A program made the position numbers and the translations under genes. Source: Erythrobacter sp. EC-HK427 (GTDB taxonomy: Bacteria; Pseudomonadota; Alphaproteobacteria; Sphingomonadales; Sphingomonadaceae). From it: 64,000 bases of DNA. The stretch covers positions 624,292-688,291 of the forward strand of contig NZ_LR701479.1 in the NCBI RefSeq assembly GCF_902498745.1. Direction: 5' to 3'. The notes below the pieces were generated by a model that saw nothing but the letters and a program-made list of their open reading frames with translations, did no database searches and was not told the DNA's origin. Each line of letters begins with the position of its first letter. The first letter of the stretch is position 1. Shown in pieces: positions 16,210-27,229 of this stretch.

Positions 16210-17507
16210 CGCGTGCCGTAGTCAATCTCTGGGGCCGTCAGATCGGCGCCGTCCTGTGGGATGAGGATCGCGATGTCGGGGTTTTCGAATACACTCCGGA
16301 ATTCAGCCGCAGCGGTATCGAAGTCGCCCCGCTCACAATGCCCCTGCGAAGTGGCGTCTACGACTTTCCCGCGCTGAATTACGAGACCTTCAAAGGGCTT
16401 CCGGGCATGCTGGCCGACAGCCTGCCCGACAAGTTTGGTAACGCCCTGATCAACCGTTGGCTTGCCGAGCAGGGCCGCACAGCCGACAGCTTCGATCCGG
16501 TCGAGCGCCTTTGCTATACCGGTCGCCGAGGCATGGGCGCGCTCGAATTCGAGCCTGCTACCGGTGAGCGGCGTGAACAGGGTCGGCCGGTCGATATCGC
16601 TCCGCTTGTCGATCTGGCGAACAGGGTCATTGCTGCGCGTGAAGAACTCGCCGGTGTGCTCAAGGGAGAGGATGATCAGCGCGCACTCCAGGAGATCCTG
16701 CGCGTCGGAACCTCTGCCGGCGGCGCTCGGGCCAAGGCCGTCCTCGCCTGGAACGAGGCAACCGGAGAATTCCATTCAGGGCAGCTGACTGCAGGGCCCG
16801 GCTACACGCAATGGCTGGTCAAATTCGACGGCGTGTCGGGCAATTCCGACAAGGAACTCGCCGACCCGATGGGGTTCGGCCGCCTCGAATACGCCTGCTA
16901 TCTGCTAGCCAAAGAAGCCGGTGTCACTATGGCCCGCTCGCGCTTGCACGAAGAAGGTGGGAGGGCGCATTTCATGACCCAGCGCTTCGATCGCACGCCA
17001 GACGGCAAGAAGCTCCATATGCAATCGCTGTGCGCAATGCGGCATTTCGATTTCAACCTTGCCCGCGCCTACAGCTACGAACAGGCGATCGAAACCATCC
17101 GCATGCTCGGTCTCGGACGCGAAGCGATCAAGGAGCAGGTGCGCCGCGCGCTGTTCAATGTCTTCATTCGCAACCAGGACGACCACACCAAGAACATTGC
17201 ATTCCTCATGGACAGCTCAGGCAGATGGAGCCTCTCGCCCGCATTCGATGTCGTATACGCCTACAACCCTGATGGCGAGTGGACCAGCGAGCACCAGATG
17301 TCACTAGCCGGGAAGACCGATGGCTTCGAGCTCGAGGACCTACTGACTTTCGGAAAATTCGCAGACCTAAAAACAGGCGAGATCAAAGCCATGATCGAAG
17401 AGATCAAAGAGGCCATCGGCAACTGGGAAAAGCACTGCGATGTAGCGGGAGTGCCGAATGAAATGGCGCAAAGGGCGATGCTCGGCCTTCGTTCGAACAT
17501 TCGGTAA
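16206..17507 (+). CDS. hipA: HipA-family serine/threonine kinase toxin
   Basis: The 433 residues match the usual HipA length. The N-terminal subdomain (residues 1-115) is followed by the glycine-rich nucleotide loop VGTSAGGARAKA (167-178), WLVKF with Lys206, and the catalytic region NQDDHTKN (323-330) with the active-site Asp at 325 or 326. The metal-binding motif PAFD has Asp348. HipA phosphorylates glutamyl-tRNA synthetase in E. coli and halts growth; other family members target other tRNA synthetases or DNA-related proteins, so the target here is open. All catalytic motifs appear intact. It is coupled to hipB and lies at the edge of the defence block, where such toxins often serve as addiction or abortive modules. 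Confidence 0.92.
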   Translation: MTRAVVNLWGRQIGAVLWDEDRDVGVFEYTPEFSRSGIEVAPLTMPLRSGVYDFPALNYETFKGLPGMLADSLPDKFGNALINRWLAEQGRTADSFDPVERLCYTGRRGMGALEFEPATGERREQGRPVDIAPLVDLANRVIAAREELAGVLKGEDDQRALQEILRVGTSAGGARAKAVLAWNEATGEFHSGQLTAGPGYTQWLVKFDGVSGNSDKELADPMGFGRLEYACYLLAKEAGVTMARSRLHEEGGRAHFMTQRFDRTPDGKKLHMQSLCAMRHFDFNLARAYSYEQAIETIRMLGLGREAIKEQVRRALFNVFIRNQDDHTKNIAFLMDSSGRWSLSPAFDVVYAYNPDGEWTSEHQMSLAGKTDGFELEDLLTFGKFADLKTGEIKAMIEEIKEAIGNWEKHCDVAGVPNEMAQRAMLGLRSNIR

Positions 17508-17577
17508 CAGGATCGAATTTCATGGAAATCGTTGAAATAAAGTCGACTTCGGCCATCTGTGCAGGCAGAAGAATGCG

Positions 17578-18288
17578 ATGACACAGCATCGTCAGATCAA
17601 GCTTCCGGAAATCGCAAGACTGCAGGAAGCGTTTCTGGCCTTGCGCCCCTTGGTACGCGGCGGGCTGCCGCGCGCGCCCAAGCAGACTTACCACCTCACA
17701 AACCTTGAGAGTGCATTTGGGGAACTCCGAACCGGCCTTTCCCAAGCGATAGACGAGGGTGGGCTTGTCAATCCATGGTCGATTGCAGGACTCAAGCGCG
17801 ACGAAGTCAGAAATGCTGCTGCTCTCGCCGGAATATGGCTCCCTGAGTTTGGCGGGGCAGCTTCAATGCGCTTCTTGGCAAATGTTCTGAATACGGCATT
17901 GCCGAGCGAAGAATGGAGCAAAGAACTCGCCGAGGGTTACCGGGTCGAAACCGAGTTCAGCCCGATCGGAGATATCTCTGATCGCGTGGACCTGGTCATC
18001 GAGTCCCAAAATCATCTCGTCGGCATCGAAGTAAAGATCGACGCAACGCTCGGATACCAACAGCTGGAGAGATATTCGGCCTCCATGAATCGCCGTGCAT
18101 CAATGACGGGCAAGCAGTCGCACGTTTTCCTGCTTGCCCCGTTCGCAAGCCCGAATCCTCTGACACCTTCCATAACCTGGAGGGAGATTGCGCGCGCCGC
18201 GAGAGCATCAGCCCCAAGTAGGTTGCAACACCGCTCATTCGCCGAGCAACTTATCGTTAGTTTTGGCGATCATGTGCAAATTTTCTAG
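17578..18288 (+). CDS. PD-(D/E)XK nuclease family protein
   Basis: This 236-residue protein has a PD-(D/E)XK-type core in its second half: a Glu at about 125 in ETEF, then RVDLVIES with Asp138, GIEVKID with Glu151 and Lys153, and YQQLERY with Gln161-162. That pattern fits the PDDEXK_4-like nucleases I know from defence neighbourhoods. Residues 1-115 are helical and unrecognised and may sense the trigger or bind the partner. It starts 70 bases after hipA and ends 12 bases before an unknown gene in the same direction. It probably cleaves DNA; the pair may be a toxin-antitoxin or defence unit, which is inference. Confidence 0.78.
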   Translation: MTQHRQIKLPEIARLQEAFLALRPLVRGGLPRAPKQTYHLTNLESAFGELRTGLSQAIDEGGLVNPWSIAGLKRDEVRNAAALAGIWLPEFGGAASMRFLANVLNTALPSEEWSKELAEGYRVETEFSPIGDISDRVDLVIESQNHLVGIEVKIDATLGYQQLERYSASMNRRASMTGKQSHVFLLAPFASPNPLTPSITWREIARAARASAPSRLQHRSFAEQLIVSFGDHVQIF

Positions 18289-18300
18289 GATTTGGAGATC

Positions 18301-18915
18301 ATGAGCGAAACTTCTGTTGGTAAACTGATCGTTCGGCACATTGAGGAGCTGGAAGCAGCTCTCCGCTACTCGAGAGGGCCGATGAGCCAGTCGCTCGGCA
18401 ACGCCCTCGCCGATCTGGTGGATGATCGCAGGCGAGCCCTCGATTGGGACGGCGAGGTCAATCGTGACCTCAACGAAGGAATCTGGTTTGCGCCAAGCGA
18501 ATGGCGAACTGCGGATAACGATGAAGAAAGTTACGACCTTTACGTTGAATTCAAGGAAACAAATTGTCTCGATGGGAAGGAAGCGGACACTTGGATTGGT
18601 GCCTTCTGCGGCTTTGCAGGAGCCGGAGTTCGCCTCCGCCTAAATACCAATGCACTTGGTCCGCGCGACTGGAAAGCGCTGCTTCGTACCGAAACGAAAG
18701 TCATTGACCAGCTCGTTGAAGGCGGCTTCTTGTGCGACCCAAAGAAAGGAGAACTTGCAGCTCTCATTTCAATTGAGAAAGACAAGCTAGCAGAAGCATT
18801 CGCTGTGGATGAATTCGACGAAGCTCTGCAACCCTTTGGCTGGGCAATCGATAGAATAGCGAATAAGCGGTCGAGCTTCGATGAGCTCGTCGCAGCGATT
18901 AGAAGGGTGCGCTGA
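18301..18915 (+). CDS. Unknown protein paired with the PD-(D/E)XK nuclease
   Basis: The 204-residue product is acidic and probably soluble. Nothing in it matches a family I can name. Visible features are an N-terminal helix (residues 1-30), a central beta-like part around YDLYVEFKETNCL and CGFAGAGVRLRLNT, and a C-terminal helical part rich in Asp and Glu. The ATG at 18301 follows TTGGAG; a TTG three codons earlier is less likely. It follows the PD-(D/E)XK gene by 12 bases, so the two are probably one operon. An acidic partner of a nuclease could be an inhibitor or DNA mimic, but there is no direct evidence. It converges with hsdR. Confidence 0.65.
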   Translation: MSETSVGKLIVRHIEELEAALRYSRGPMSQSLGNALADLVDDRRRALDWDGEVNRDLNEGIWFAPSEWRTADNDEESYDLYVEFKETNCLDGKEADTWIGAFCGFAGAGVRLRLNTNALGPRDWKALLRTETKVIDQLVEGGFLCDPKKGELAALISIEKDKLAEAFAVDEFDEALQPFGWAIDRIANKRSSFDELVAAIRRVR

Positions 18916-18942
18916 TACGGAGATCAGTGTTGTTTCCGTCAA

Positions 18943-18959
18943 CGATAGCTACGCTATCG
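18943..18959. terminator. Short hairpin between convergent genes
   Basis: CGATAGC (18943-18949) pairs perfectly with GCTATCG (18953-18959) around a 3-base loop, overlapping the hsdR stop codon. It sits exactly where the plus-strand PD-(D/E)XK operon meets hsdR. There is no clear T-run on either side, so the termination role is only suggested. Confidence 0.35.
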
Positions 18960-21900
18960 CCAGCTCGCAGCAAGCAGCTCAGCCTGTTCAATCACGGTCT
19001 TCACAGCGTCGTCTTGCAGGTCGGGCGGATACCCATACTTACGCAGGATACGCTTCACGAGGACGCGCATCCGAGCACGTGCTGATTCTCGCCGGGCCCA
19101 GTCCACGGTTGCATTCGAGCGGAGGCTGCGCACCAATTCGGCAGCGATCACTTTGAGGCTGTCATTGCCCATTACATCAACGGCACTTTCGTTGTCCGCC
19201 AACGCCTCGTAGAAGGCCATTTCTTCCTGGCTAAGGCCGTCTGCGTTGCCCTGCTCAATTTTCTCGCGAATGTCCTTCGCGAGCTCAATAAGAGCTTGGA
19301 TCACTTCCACAGTGCTGATTGCGTTCGTATGATAGCGGGCGATCGCATCATTCAATCGCTCTGAATACTTGCGGCTTTCGACCGCATGGGTTTCGGAGCG
19401 GGAACGGATTTTGTCGGCGAGGAGCTTCTTCAAGGCTTCGAGGGCAAGGTTTGGGCGCTCACTACCCTTCATTTCTGCCAGAAACTCATCTGACAGGATC
19501 GAGACATCGGGTGTCTCCATACCGGCAGCTTTGAGGATGTCGACAATGTCTGTGGACACCACGGAACGGTCGATGAGCTGCTGGACAGCGAACTCTCGCT
19601 CGCGCTTGGAGAGACCGCTGCTGGCGCTCTTCACCAACGCCGCTCTGACTGTCTGATAAAACGCCACCTGGTCGCGAATGGATTTCGCTTCATCGCTCGC
19701 AGAAGCCAAGGCGAAAGCCTTGCTCAAGCTCAGAACTGCATCCTGATAGCGGCGATGTGCAGCCCTTTTCGCATCGTCGCTCGTTTGATGCTGAGCGTCT
19801 TCGTGTTGCCGGGCAAGGATCCACTCGATGGCCTGCGCCAGACACTTCAAGCGTTGTGCTGGTGTGCCGGCGATACCTAGATCGGAGTCGAAGCCTCTAA
19901 ACATCGCTTGGACGACATCGAACTTCTCGAGCATCACTCGAACCGCGAGTTTTTCGTCGATACCCGTCTGTTCGCGATCCGAGGGCGAGTAAACACCGAG
20001 CGCCGCTTTCAAATTCTGAGCGATGCCGATGTAGTCAACTATGAGCCCCGCTTCCTTGTCGCGGAACACCCGGTTGACCCTAGCAATAGCCTGCATCAGA
20101 CCATGCCCCTGCATTGGCTTGTCGATATACATCGTGTGCATCGACGGAGCGTCAAAGCCGGTTAGCCACATATCTCGAACGATCACGAGTTTGAGCGGAT
20201 CGTCGGGTGCTTTGGCTCGTTTGGCCAGTTCATCGCGCCTCGCTTTGCCGCCAATGTGCGCTTGCCATTCCTGGGGATCTGACGCGCTCCCGGTCATGAC
20301 GACCTTGACCACCCCTTCCTTGTCATCGCCGGAATGCCACTCGGGTCGAAGCGCAACAATTTCATCGTAAAGAGCGACACAGATGCGCCTGCTCATGCAG
20401 ACCGCCATCGCCTTACCATCCAGAGCTTCGAGACGCCTCTCAAGGTGCTCGACCTGATCGGCTGCAATCATCTTGAGGCGTTCTTTCGAACCAACCAAGC
20501 GCTCTACGGCAGCCCAGCGTGCCTTCAGCTTCTCTTGGCTGGCCGTGTCCTCGTCCTCGGTGAGCTCCTCGATTTCCTCGTCGAGCTGAGGAATTTCGTC
20601 TTCGGGTAATTCGATACGAGCAAGGCGGCTCTCGTAGTAGATGGGGACCGTCGCACCATCCTCGACCGCCTGGCTGATATCATAGATGTCGACATAGCCG
20701 CCAAACACAGCGGGAGTATTCACGTCGTTCTGCTCAATCGGCGTTCCTGTAAAGCCGATGAAGGACGCGTTTGGCAGCGCATCCCTAAGGTACTTTGCAT
20801 GACCGTAACTGCGTTCACCTGATTTCTTGTCAATGCGAGCCTTGAAGCCATATTGAGAGCGATGCGCCTCATCGGCAATCACGATCACATTTTGCCGATC
20901 GCTGATAACCGGAAGCTCGTCACCCTCGGCGGGAGCGAATTTCTGAATGGTCGTGAAGATCACACCGCCCGCAGCTCGGTCGAGTTTCTCGCGCAAGTCG
21001 TCTCGGCTGTCAGCCTGGATCGGTGCTTGCCGAATGAGATCGCGACACATTGAGAATGTCCCGAAGAGTTGATCGTCGAGATCGTTCCGGTCGGTGATGA
21101 CCACGATAGTCGGGTTCTCAAGCGCTGGCTCTCGGACCAACAATCCGGCGTAAAATGCCATAAGCAGGCTCTTGCCTGAGCCTTGCGTATGCCAAATAAC
21201 ACCGATGCGCCTATCGCCGTCCCTTGCTTCGGGTCCATCATCCAAACAATAGACGGATTGATCAGGCAGGTGGCGCCGTTCACCTGTCGTCGCGGCGTAG
21301 GGTAGAGCGCGAAGGGTAGCGTCCAGCGCATTCTGTGCCGCGAAATACTGATGATATCCCGCCACGATTTTCACAGTCCCGGAGCCTGTTTCTCCAAAGA
21401 CGGTAAAATCGCGAACCAGCTGCAAAAGCGCGCGGCGGCAGAACACACCTTTGAGGACGGTTTCGAGCTGCGGATCACTGGTAGGGGCGAGAGTTTCGCC
21501 GTCGGTCGAGCGCCACGGCATGAACCGCTCTTCGTCTGCGGTCAGAGATCCGACGCGCGCCTTTATGCCGTCAGACGTTACGAGCAGCGCATTGGAGCGA
21601 AACAGTGATGGGATTTGCGACTTATATGTCTGAAGTTGGTTGAATGCCCCATGCAGGGTCGCGTTCTCGTCGCCGGGATTCTTCAATTCGATCACGGCTA
21701 GAGGCAGACCGTTGACGAACAACACAACGTCGGGTCGACGGGTATGACCGTCCTCGATGACGGTAAACTGATTGACCGCGAGCCAATCATTCTCTCCGTC
21801 CAGGTCCTCGAACGAAAGGAGCCTTACTCTATCGCCCCGCACGCCTTCACCATCATGGAATTCCACAGGCACGCCTTCGACAAGCAGACGATGGAGACGC

Positions 21901-22160
21901 CGGTTCTCCTCAACTAGTGACGGCGTTTCGCTCGCCAAGACACGACGAAGAGCCTCGTCGCGTGCATCAGACGACAAAGTCGGATTGAGGCGATCAATTG
22001 TCTCGCGCAACCGATCGACCAGGATTGTGTCGCCAAACGAGGGCCGGATCGGCTTGGCACTGTCAGGCGCCACTTCGATTCCGTAAGCAATTTCCCAGCC
22101 GATCTCGCCTAGCCACTCGAGGGCCGCTTCCTCAACATGAGATTCGGCGAGCTTGCCCAT
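18954..22160 (-). CDS. hsdR: Type I restriction endonuclease subunit R
   Basis: The 1068-residue protein has the full HsdR plan. The N-terminal PD-(D/E)XK nuclease shows [20 protein letters not shown] (Asp and the E-x-K pair). The SF2 translocase follows with Walker [12 protein letters not shown], motif [11 protein letters not shown], motif III FTGTPI and a helicase C domain with [21 protein letters not shown] helical C-terminus contacts the methylase. It cuts unmodified DNA after translocation with HsdM and HsdS. The ATG at 22160 overlaps the stop of the DUF262 gene by one base. The operon order (hsdM, hsdS, small gene, DUF262 gene, hsdR) places two extra genes between S and R. All catalytic motifs look intact, so the system is probably functional. 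Confidence 0.95.
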   Translation of the reverse strand: MGKLAESHVEEAALEWLGEIGWEIAYGIEVAPDSAKPIRPSFGDTILVDRLRETIDRLNPTLSSDARDEALRRVLASETPSLVEENRRLHRLLVEGVPVEFHDGEGVRGDRVRLLSFEDLDGENDWLAVNQFTVIEDGHTRRPDVVLFVNGLPLAVIELKNPGDENATLHGAFNQLQTYKSQIPSLFRSNALLVTSDGIKARVGSLTADEERFMPWRSTDGETLAPTSDPQLETVLKGVFCRRALLQLVRDFTVFGETGSGTVKIVAGYHQYFAAQNALDATLRALPYAATTGERRHLPDQSVYCLDDGPEARDGDRRIGVIWHTQGSGKSLLMAFYAGLLVREPALENPTIVVITDRNDLDDQLFGTFSMCRDLIRQAPIQADSRDDLREKLDRAAGGVIFTTIQKFAPAEGDELPVISDRQNVIVIADEAHRSQYGFKARIDKKSGERSYGHAKYLRDALPNASFIGFTGTPIEQNDVNTPAVFGGYVDIYDISQAVEDGATVPIYYESRLARIELPEDEIPQLDEEIEELTEDEDTASQEKLKARWAAVERLVGSKERLKMIAADQVEHLERRLEALDGKAMAVCMSRRICVALYDEIVALRPEWHSGDDKEGVVKVVMTGSASDPQEWQAHIGGKARRDELAKRAKAPDDPLKLVIVRDMWLTGFDAPSMHTMYIDKPMQGHGLMQAIARVNRVFRDKEAGLIVDYIGIAQNLKAALGVYSPSDREQTGIDEKLAVRVMLEKFDVVQAMFRGFDSDLGIAGTPAQRLKCLAQAIEWILARQHEDAQHQTSDDAKRAAHRRYQDAVLSLSKAFALASASDEAKSIRDQVAFYQTVRAALVKSASSGLSKREREFAVQQLIDRSVVSTDIVDILKAAGMETPDVSILSDEFLAEMKGSERPNLALEALKKLLADKIRSRSETHAVESRKYSERLNDAIARYHTNAISTVEVIQALIELAKDIREKIEQGNADGLSQEEMAFYEALADNESAVDVMGNDSLKVIAAELVRSLRSNATVDWARRESARARMRVLVKRILRKYGYPPDLQDDAVKTVIEQAELLAASWR

Positions 22161-23923
22161 CAACCGAGCTTCTCGAAACCTTCGCGAACGATCTGCGCCA
22201 TGCGCTTGCGCCGCTCACCAAGAAACTCATCATAGGGCATGGCCTGCCATGCGTCGGGCAAAGCATGCAGACGGTGCATTGTCTGCCAATCACTATCGCT
22301 AAACCGTGTTTGCAATTCCGGAACGTAGTCCGACGGCGCCCTATCACTTATATCAATGTTGTCAGGCCATTCCACCAAGGCGTAGTTCGCCATCTGATTG
22401 CGTGAACGTTGGTCTTCGACCCCTTGCTTTTCCAACCACGCCTTGGGGAAAAGATGGTGGCGTTCGAGCGCTTTCTTGGTCGCTTTCACCGTCGGATCGA
22501 GCATGTCTGCCACGGTCTTGTGCGAGAACAGCACGGGCGCACCCAGTCTGTTCTGCGCAGCGAAGAACGCAAACAGTTGCGGGTTGCGCGCTGAGGAACT
22601 GTCGAACTCGGATGGCAGGGTAATTTGCCAATAATCGTTCGTCAGTTCGCTCGTAATCTCTCCGCCCAGCCAATGCATGAAAGCATCGCCTGTGCCGATC
22701 TCGCGAATGCGCGCAAGGTCGCCGTCCATGACTGTCTCCGGGGAGCTGGTGTAGCGCCCGGTCAAGGAGGAAAAGAAGAACCATCGGCCAATGGCCTTCT
22801 GGAGTTTATATTCCGGTAATCCGAAGCGCACCTTGCCGATGAGGTAGAAGGCATAGCCGAACAGGAGCGCATTGACCGAAGAAACAAGCTCTCCGCTGCG
22901 GAAGCCCGCGCCCACTAGCGCTTTGAAATACTGGTGCCAGTTATTGAGGTTCAGGACGTGCGCCTGTGCTTCGGAGAGCACATCGAACTGGTCTTGCCTG
23001 CGCTGGGGATCATACTCTCCGGTGTCCGGATCCTTGCCACGAAGGACCTGATACACGCTCTTCAAACGACCGCGGTTGAAAGCTAGTGCTACGGCAACAC
23101 GCAGAAGTTGGTCGGGATCGGGTTCAAGAAAATGATTGAACGGGGACGTGTCCGAGCCCTTTGCCGGCACACGGGCTTTCCGACAGAACGTCTCAAGGTC
23201 GGCGCGACCTTTGTCCCAGAATACCGATAGTAAAGTCAGAATAAAGTCGGCTTGGTTGAGCTTCACACCTTCGCTGTTGATCCGGACAAAGATGTCCGCG
23301 ACCTGCTCCTCGTCGACCGACTGAGCAATTTCTAGGGCCGTGAACGGATACTTCTGCAGATCGAACAGTCTATCAAGATTGTGAGCGATATGCTCCTCTT
23401 CCTCGTCGCTGAGCTCGGATTTGTCAGCAAGCTTATCAATGAAGCTGTTCACCAGCTTCCGGCTTGAAGCCCCAGATGACCACAACTCAGAGATATTGGG
23501 GATCCACTCTGGATCGCGGCGAATGGCTGCGTCGGCCACCTCGAATTTTCCGTCGCGGGGCCGGAAGGCGATTTCAATCTGACGGAAGGCGTAGTTCTCA
23601 TCCAACACCTTCTGCCCACGGAATACAGCGTAGAGTGAAGTCAGGCGCTGCTGACCATCAACAATAAGACGTGCTGGCGCCTCGCGCTGTTTGTCGTCCA
23701 TGCCGATCTGCTTGGCACCGTTCATTGCGGTGTTTTCCCAGAACAGCAGATATCCCACAGGGAAACCCCGATACATGGAATCAAAAAGATCGCGGACCTT
23801 CGCGTTTTTCCAAACGAACGGGCGCTGGATATCAGGCAGGCCGATATCGCCCACGTCGATAAAGTGCAGCAGGCTGGAAAGGTCGTAGTCGACGCGCTTG
23901 AAACAGGTCTTCAATTCACTCAC
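22160..23923 (-). CDS. DUF262/DUF1524 GmrSD-like protein inside the type I restriction operon
   Basis: This 587-residue protein starts with a DUF262 (ParB-like) domain: [12 protein letters not shown], then [13 protein letters not shown], the nucleotide-binding signature, and [16 protein letters not shown]. The C-terminal DUF1524 His-Me finger nuclease shows [11 protein letters not shown] and [12 protein letters not shown]. GmrSD and BrxU proteins with this architecture cleave modified phage DNA (for example glucosylated hydroxymethylcytosine) in a nucleotide-dependent way. I chose the GTG at 23923, preceded by a perfect AGGAGGT; a TTG at 23947 is possible. The stop overlaps hsdR by one base. 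Its position in the hsd operon suggests the same transcript handles unmodified and hypermodified DNA. The specificity cannot be told from sequence. Confidence 0.88.
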   Translation of the reverse strand: MSELKTCFKRVDYDLSSLLHFIDVGDIGLPDIQRPFVWKNAKVRDLFDSMYRGFPVGYLLFWENTAMNGAKQIGMDDKQREAPARLIVDGQQRLTSLYAVFRGQKVLDENYAFRQIEIAFRPRDGKFEVADAAIRRDPEWIPNISELWSSGASSRKLVNSFIDKLADKSELSDEEEEHIAHNLDRLFDLQKYPFTALEIAQSVDEEQVADIFVRINSEGVKLNQADFILTLLSVFWDKGRADLETFCRKARVPAKGSDTSPFNHFLEPDPDQLLRVAVALAFNRGRLKSVYQVLRGKDPDTGEYDPQRRQDQFDVLSEAQAHVLNLNNWHQYFKALVGAGFRSGELVSSVNALLFGYAFYLIGKVRFGLPEYKLQKAIGRWFFFSSLTGRYTSSPETVMDGDLARIREIGTGDAFMHWLGGEITSELTNDYWQITLPSEFDSSSARNPQLFAFFAAQNRLGAPVLFSHKTVADMLDPTVKATKKALERHHLFPKAWLEKQGVEDQRSRNQMANYALVEWPDNIDISDRAPSDYVPELQTRFSDSDWQTMHRLHALPDAWQAMPYDEFLGERRKRMAQIVREGFEKLG

Positions 23924-23943
23924 GCGCACCTCCTGCTGCGTAA

Positions 23944-24336
23944 TCAATAGGTTGCGAACTTGCTCAAATCGCGATCAATCGCAATCCCTTGCAAAGATTT
24001 ACGGACAGCCATTGCAATGTCGCCCCACTCTTTTGCGCCTTCGGCAAGCGCCATTTCTAGGAGCTGGCGTTCGGACTGTTCCAGCCGGTCGACCTGCCAT
24101 GCTATCATTGGATCGACGGTTTGGTCGAACGCCGCTTCCAGCATCGGGTGCGGGCCTTCCTGCACCTCTCGGCAATACTCATCCCAGACCGACTTGAATC
24201 GGTAGTCGTCTCCGAAAATGCCGCTTGCCGGCATACGCTGCATGGCGGTGATCACCTTGCGCGCGAGCGCCTGGATACGGGAATCGGAGAACCGCCACGC
24301 TGCTTTCCGGAGTGCCGAGTCCAGATCGTCGCTCAT
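23944..24336 (-). CDS. Unknown 130-residue protein in the type I restriction operon
   Basis: The product is mainly helical and acidic, with no motif I can name. It opens [16 protein letters not shown], has a central MPASGIFGDDYRFKSVWDEY, and ends with a Glu/Leu-rich helix and a basic-to-polar tail. Its ATG at 24336 overlaps the hsdS stop (ATGA), and the DUF262 gene starts 21 bases after its stop. Conserved small genes between hsdS and hsdR are known in some loci, sometimes as regulators or anti-restriction partners. Here it may be specific to the GmrSD-like insertion. No function can be assigned. Confidence 0.7.
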   Translation of the reverse strand: MSDDLDSALRKAAWRFSDSRIQALARKVITAMQRMPASGIFGDDYRFKSVWDEYCREVQEGPHPMLEAAFDQTVDPMIAWQVDRLEQSERQLLEMALAEGAKEWGDIAMAVRKSLQGIAIDRDLSKFATY

Positions 24337-25603
24337 GCAGCGGAAAACTCTTTGCTAGCCATATCGCCGACGCGGATTTCGCCGGACATTAGCTTGGGCA
24401 GGAGGAGGTCGCGGGTGCGCGTCAGAGTTCGGCACTCAAGTTCGTTGGTTCGAACTTTTTGATCGATTGGGCCTACCAGCTCATCGAAGGCCTTGAGCAC
24501 GGCCATGTCAGGCTCGACTGTTTTTAGTGCTTCAAACTGCTTCTTATTGATCGCGCCAAATACCGTCCCGGTATGCTGATAGATTTCCAGTTCCGAACGA
24601 AGGGCTGCGGCGGAATAATACGTGAAGCTCGCCGATCCCGACTTATGTCGCACTGCGGCGACCCCTCGGCCCACACAACTTTTTTCCCATGCCAAATTGA
24701 TATCGCCGACTGGCGCACGCACGCTGACCAAGGTGTCTTCTGCCTCAGCAACGCGCTTCGGCGCATCGCAATACTTTCGATTTTCAGGATACCGGAAGCC
24801 GAAGTCGGTTCGCCCTTGGAAGAACGGCAAGCCCTCACCGTCATCGTTGTAAGTATCGCCTGGGGGGGATTGACCCATCGTTAGGTTGAAACTGGCGCCA
24901 ATAGTGCTGCGCTTCCACCCCTCCGGCACGCCGTCGTCGTCGAGGCGGATGGGAAAGAGGGACCAGACGTCCGGCGCCAGATAGGGGGTGTCGCCAGCCA
25001 TCTTGGCCTTCACCGGGCCGAAATCGACGAACCAGTCGCGGAACAGCACCCGCGCCTGCGCCTCCAGCGTCTCGTTCATCCGCCGGTTCAACTCGATCTT
25101 GTCGTCGAGGGCGGAGAGCAGCCCAGAGATTGCTTCTTGGTCGGCAATTGGCGGCACCGGCAACTCAAAATTCGGAACGTCTGCACAGCGCAAGCTATCG
25201 AATACTGCGCCCACATTGATGAACTTGGCAATTTGATCCCACCAGAGGGGACTTGATGCCAGCCAGCGTAGAAAACCGGGAGAGACACGTTCACCGCTTG
25301 CGCGCAGGAGCACCAGATTCTGACCGAGAGCGAAAGGCGTGTCATCACGGACAGGCGCTATAACGCCGGGGTTCGTTCTGCGAGAAAGCACGATATCGTG
25401 CATCTGCGGCTTTGTTTTGACCGTCCACTTTATGAAGTCCGCGTCCGATATTTTTCGAGCGTCGTCGAAGTCTAATCGACCATCCTTCATCTGTGGAATG
25501 CCAATATAAGGATAGCCGCTTTCGACAGCAGCGGGGGTAGCATGGACACAATCTATCAGTGTGACACCCGCTTCGCGCAGGGTCATTATTTCCCACCCAG
25601 CCA

Positions 25604-25607
<4 letters not shown>
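24333..25607 (-). CDS. hsdS: Type I restriction-modification specificity subunit S
   Basis: The 424 residues show the HsdS layout: two target-recognition domains separated by a conserved helical spacer. The first domain covers residues 1-150, the spacer is around 160-205 ([20 protein letters not shown] and [16 protein letters not shown]), the second domain is about 215-370, and a closing helix ends with [15 protein letters not shown]. The subunit decides which bipartite sequence is methylated and cut. The start ATG at 25607 overlaps the hsdM stop (ATGA). The recognition sequence cannot be read from the protein. The gene is intact, without phase-variable repeats or inverted copies nearby. Confidence 0.93.
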
Positions 25608-27166
<1,559 letters not shown>

Positions 27167-27229
27167 TTCTGATCATCCGAATTCCACACTCCAAAAAGAT
27201 CCAACGCAGCAAAGCTGCGAGCCGGCGCT

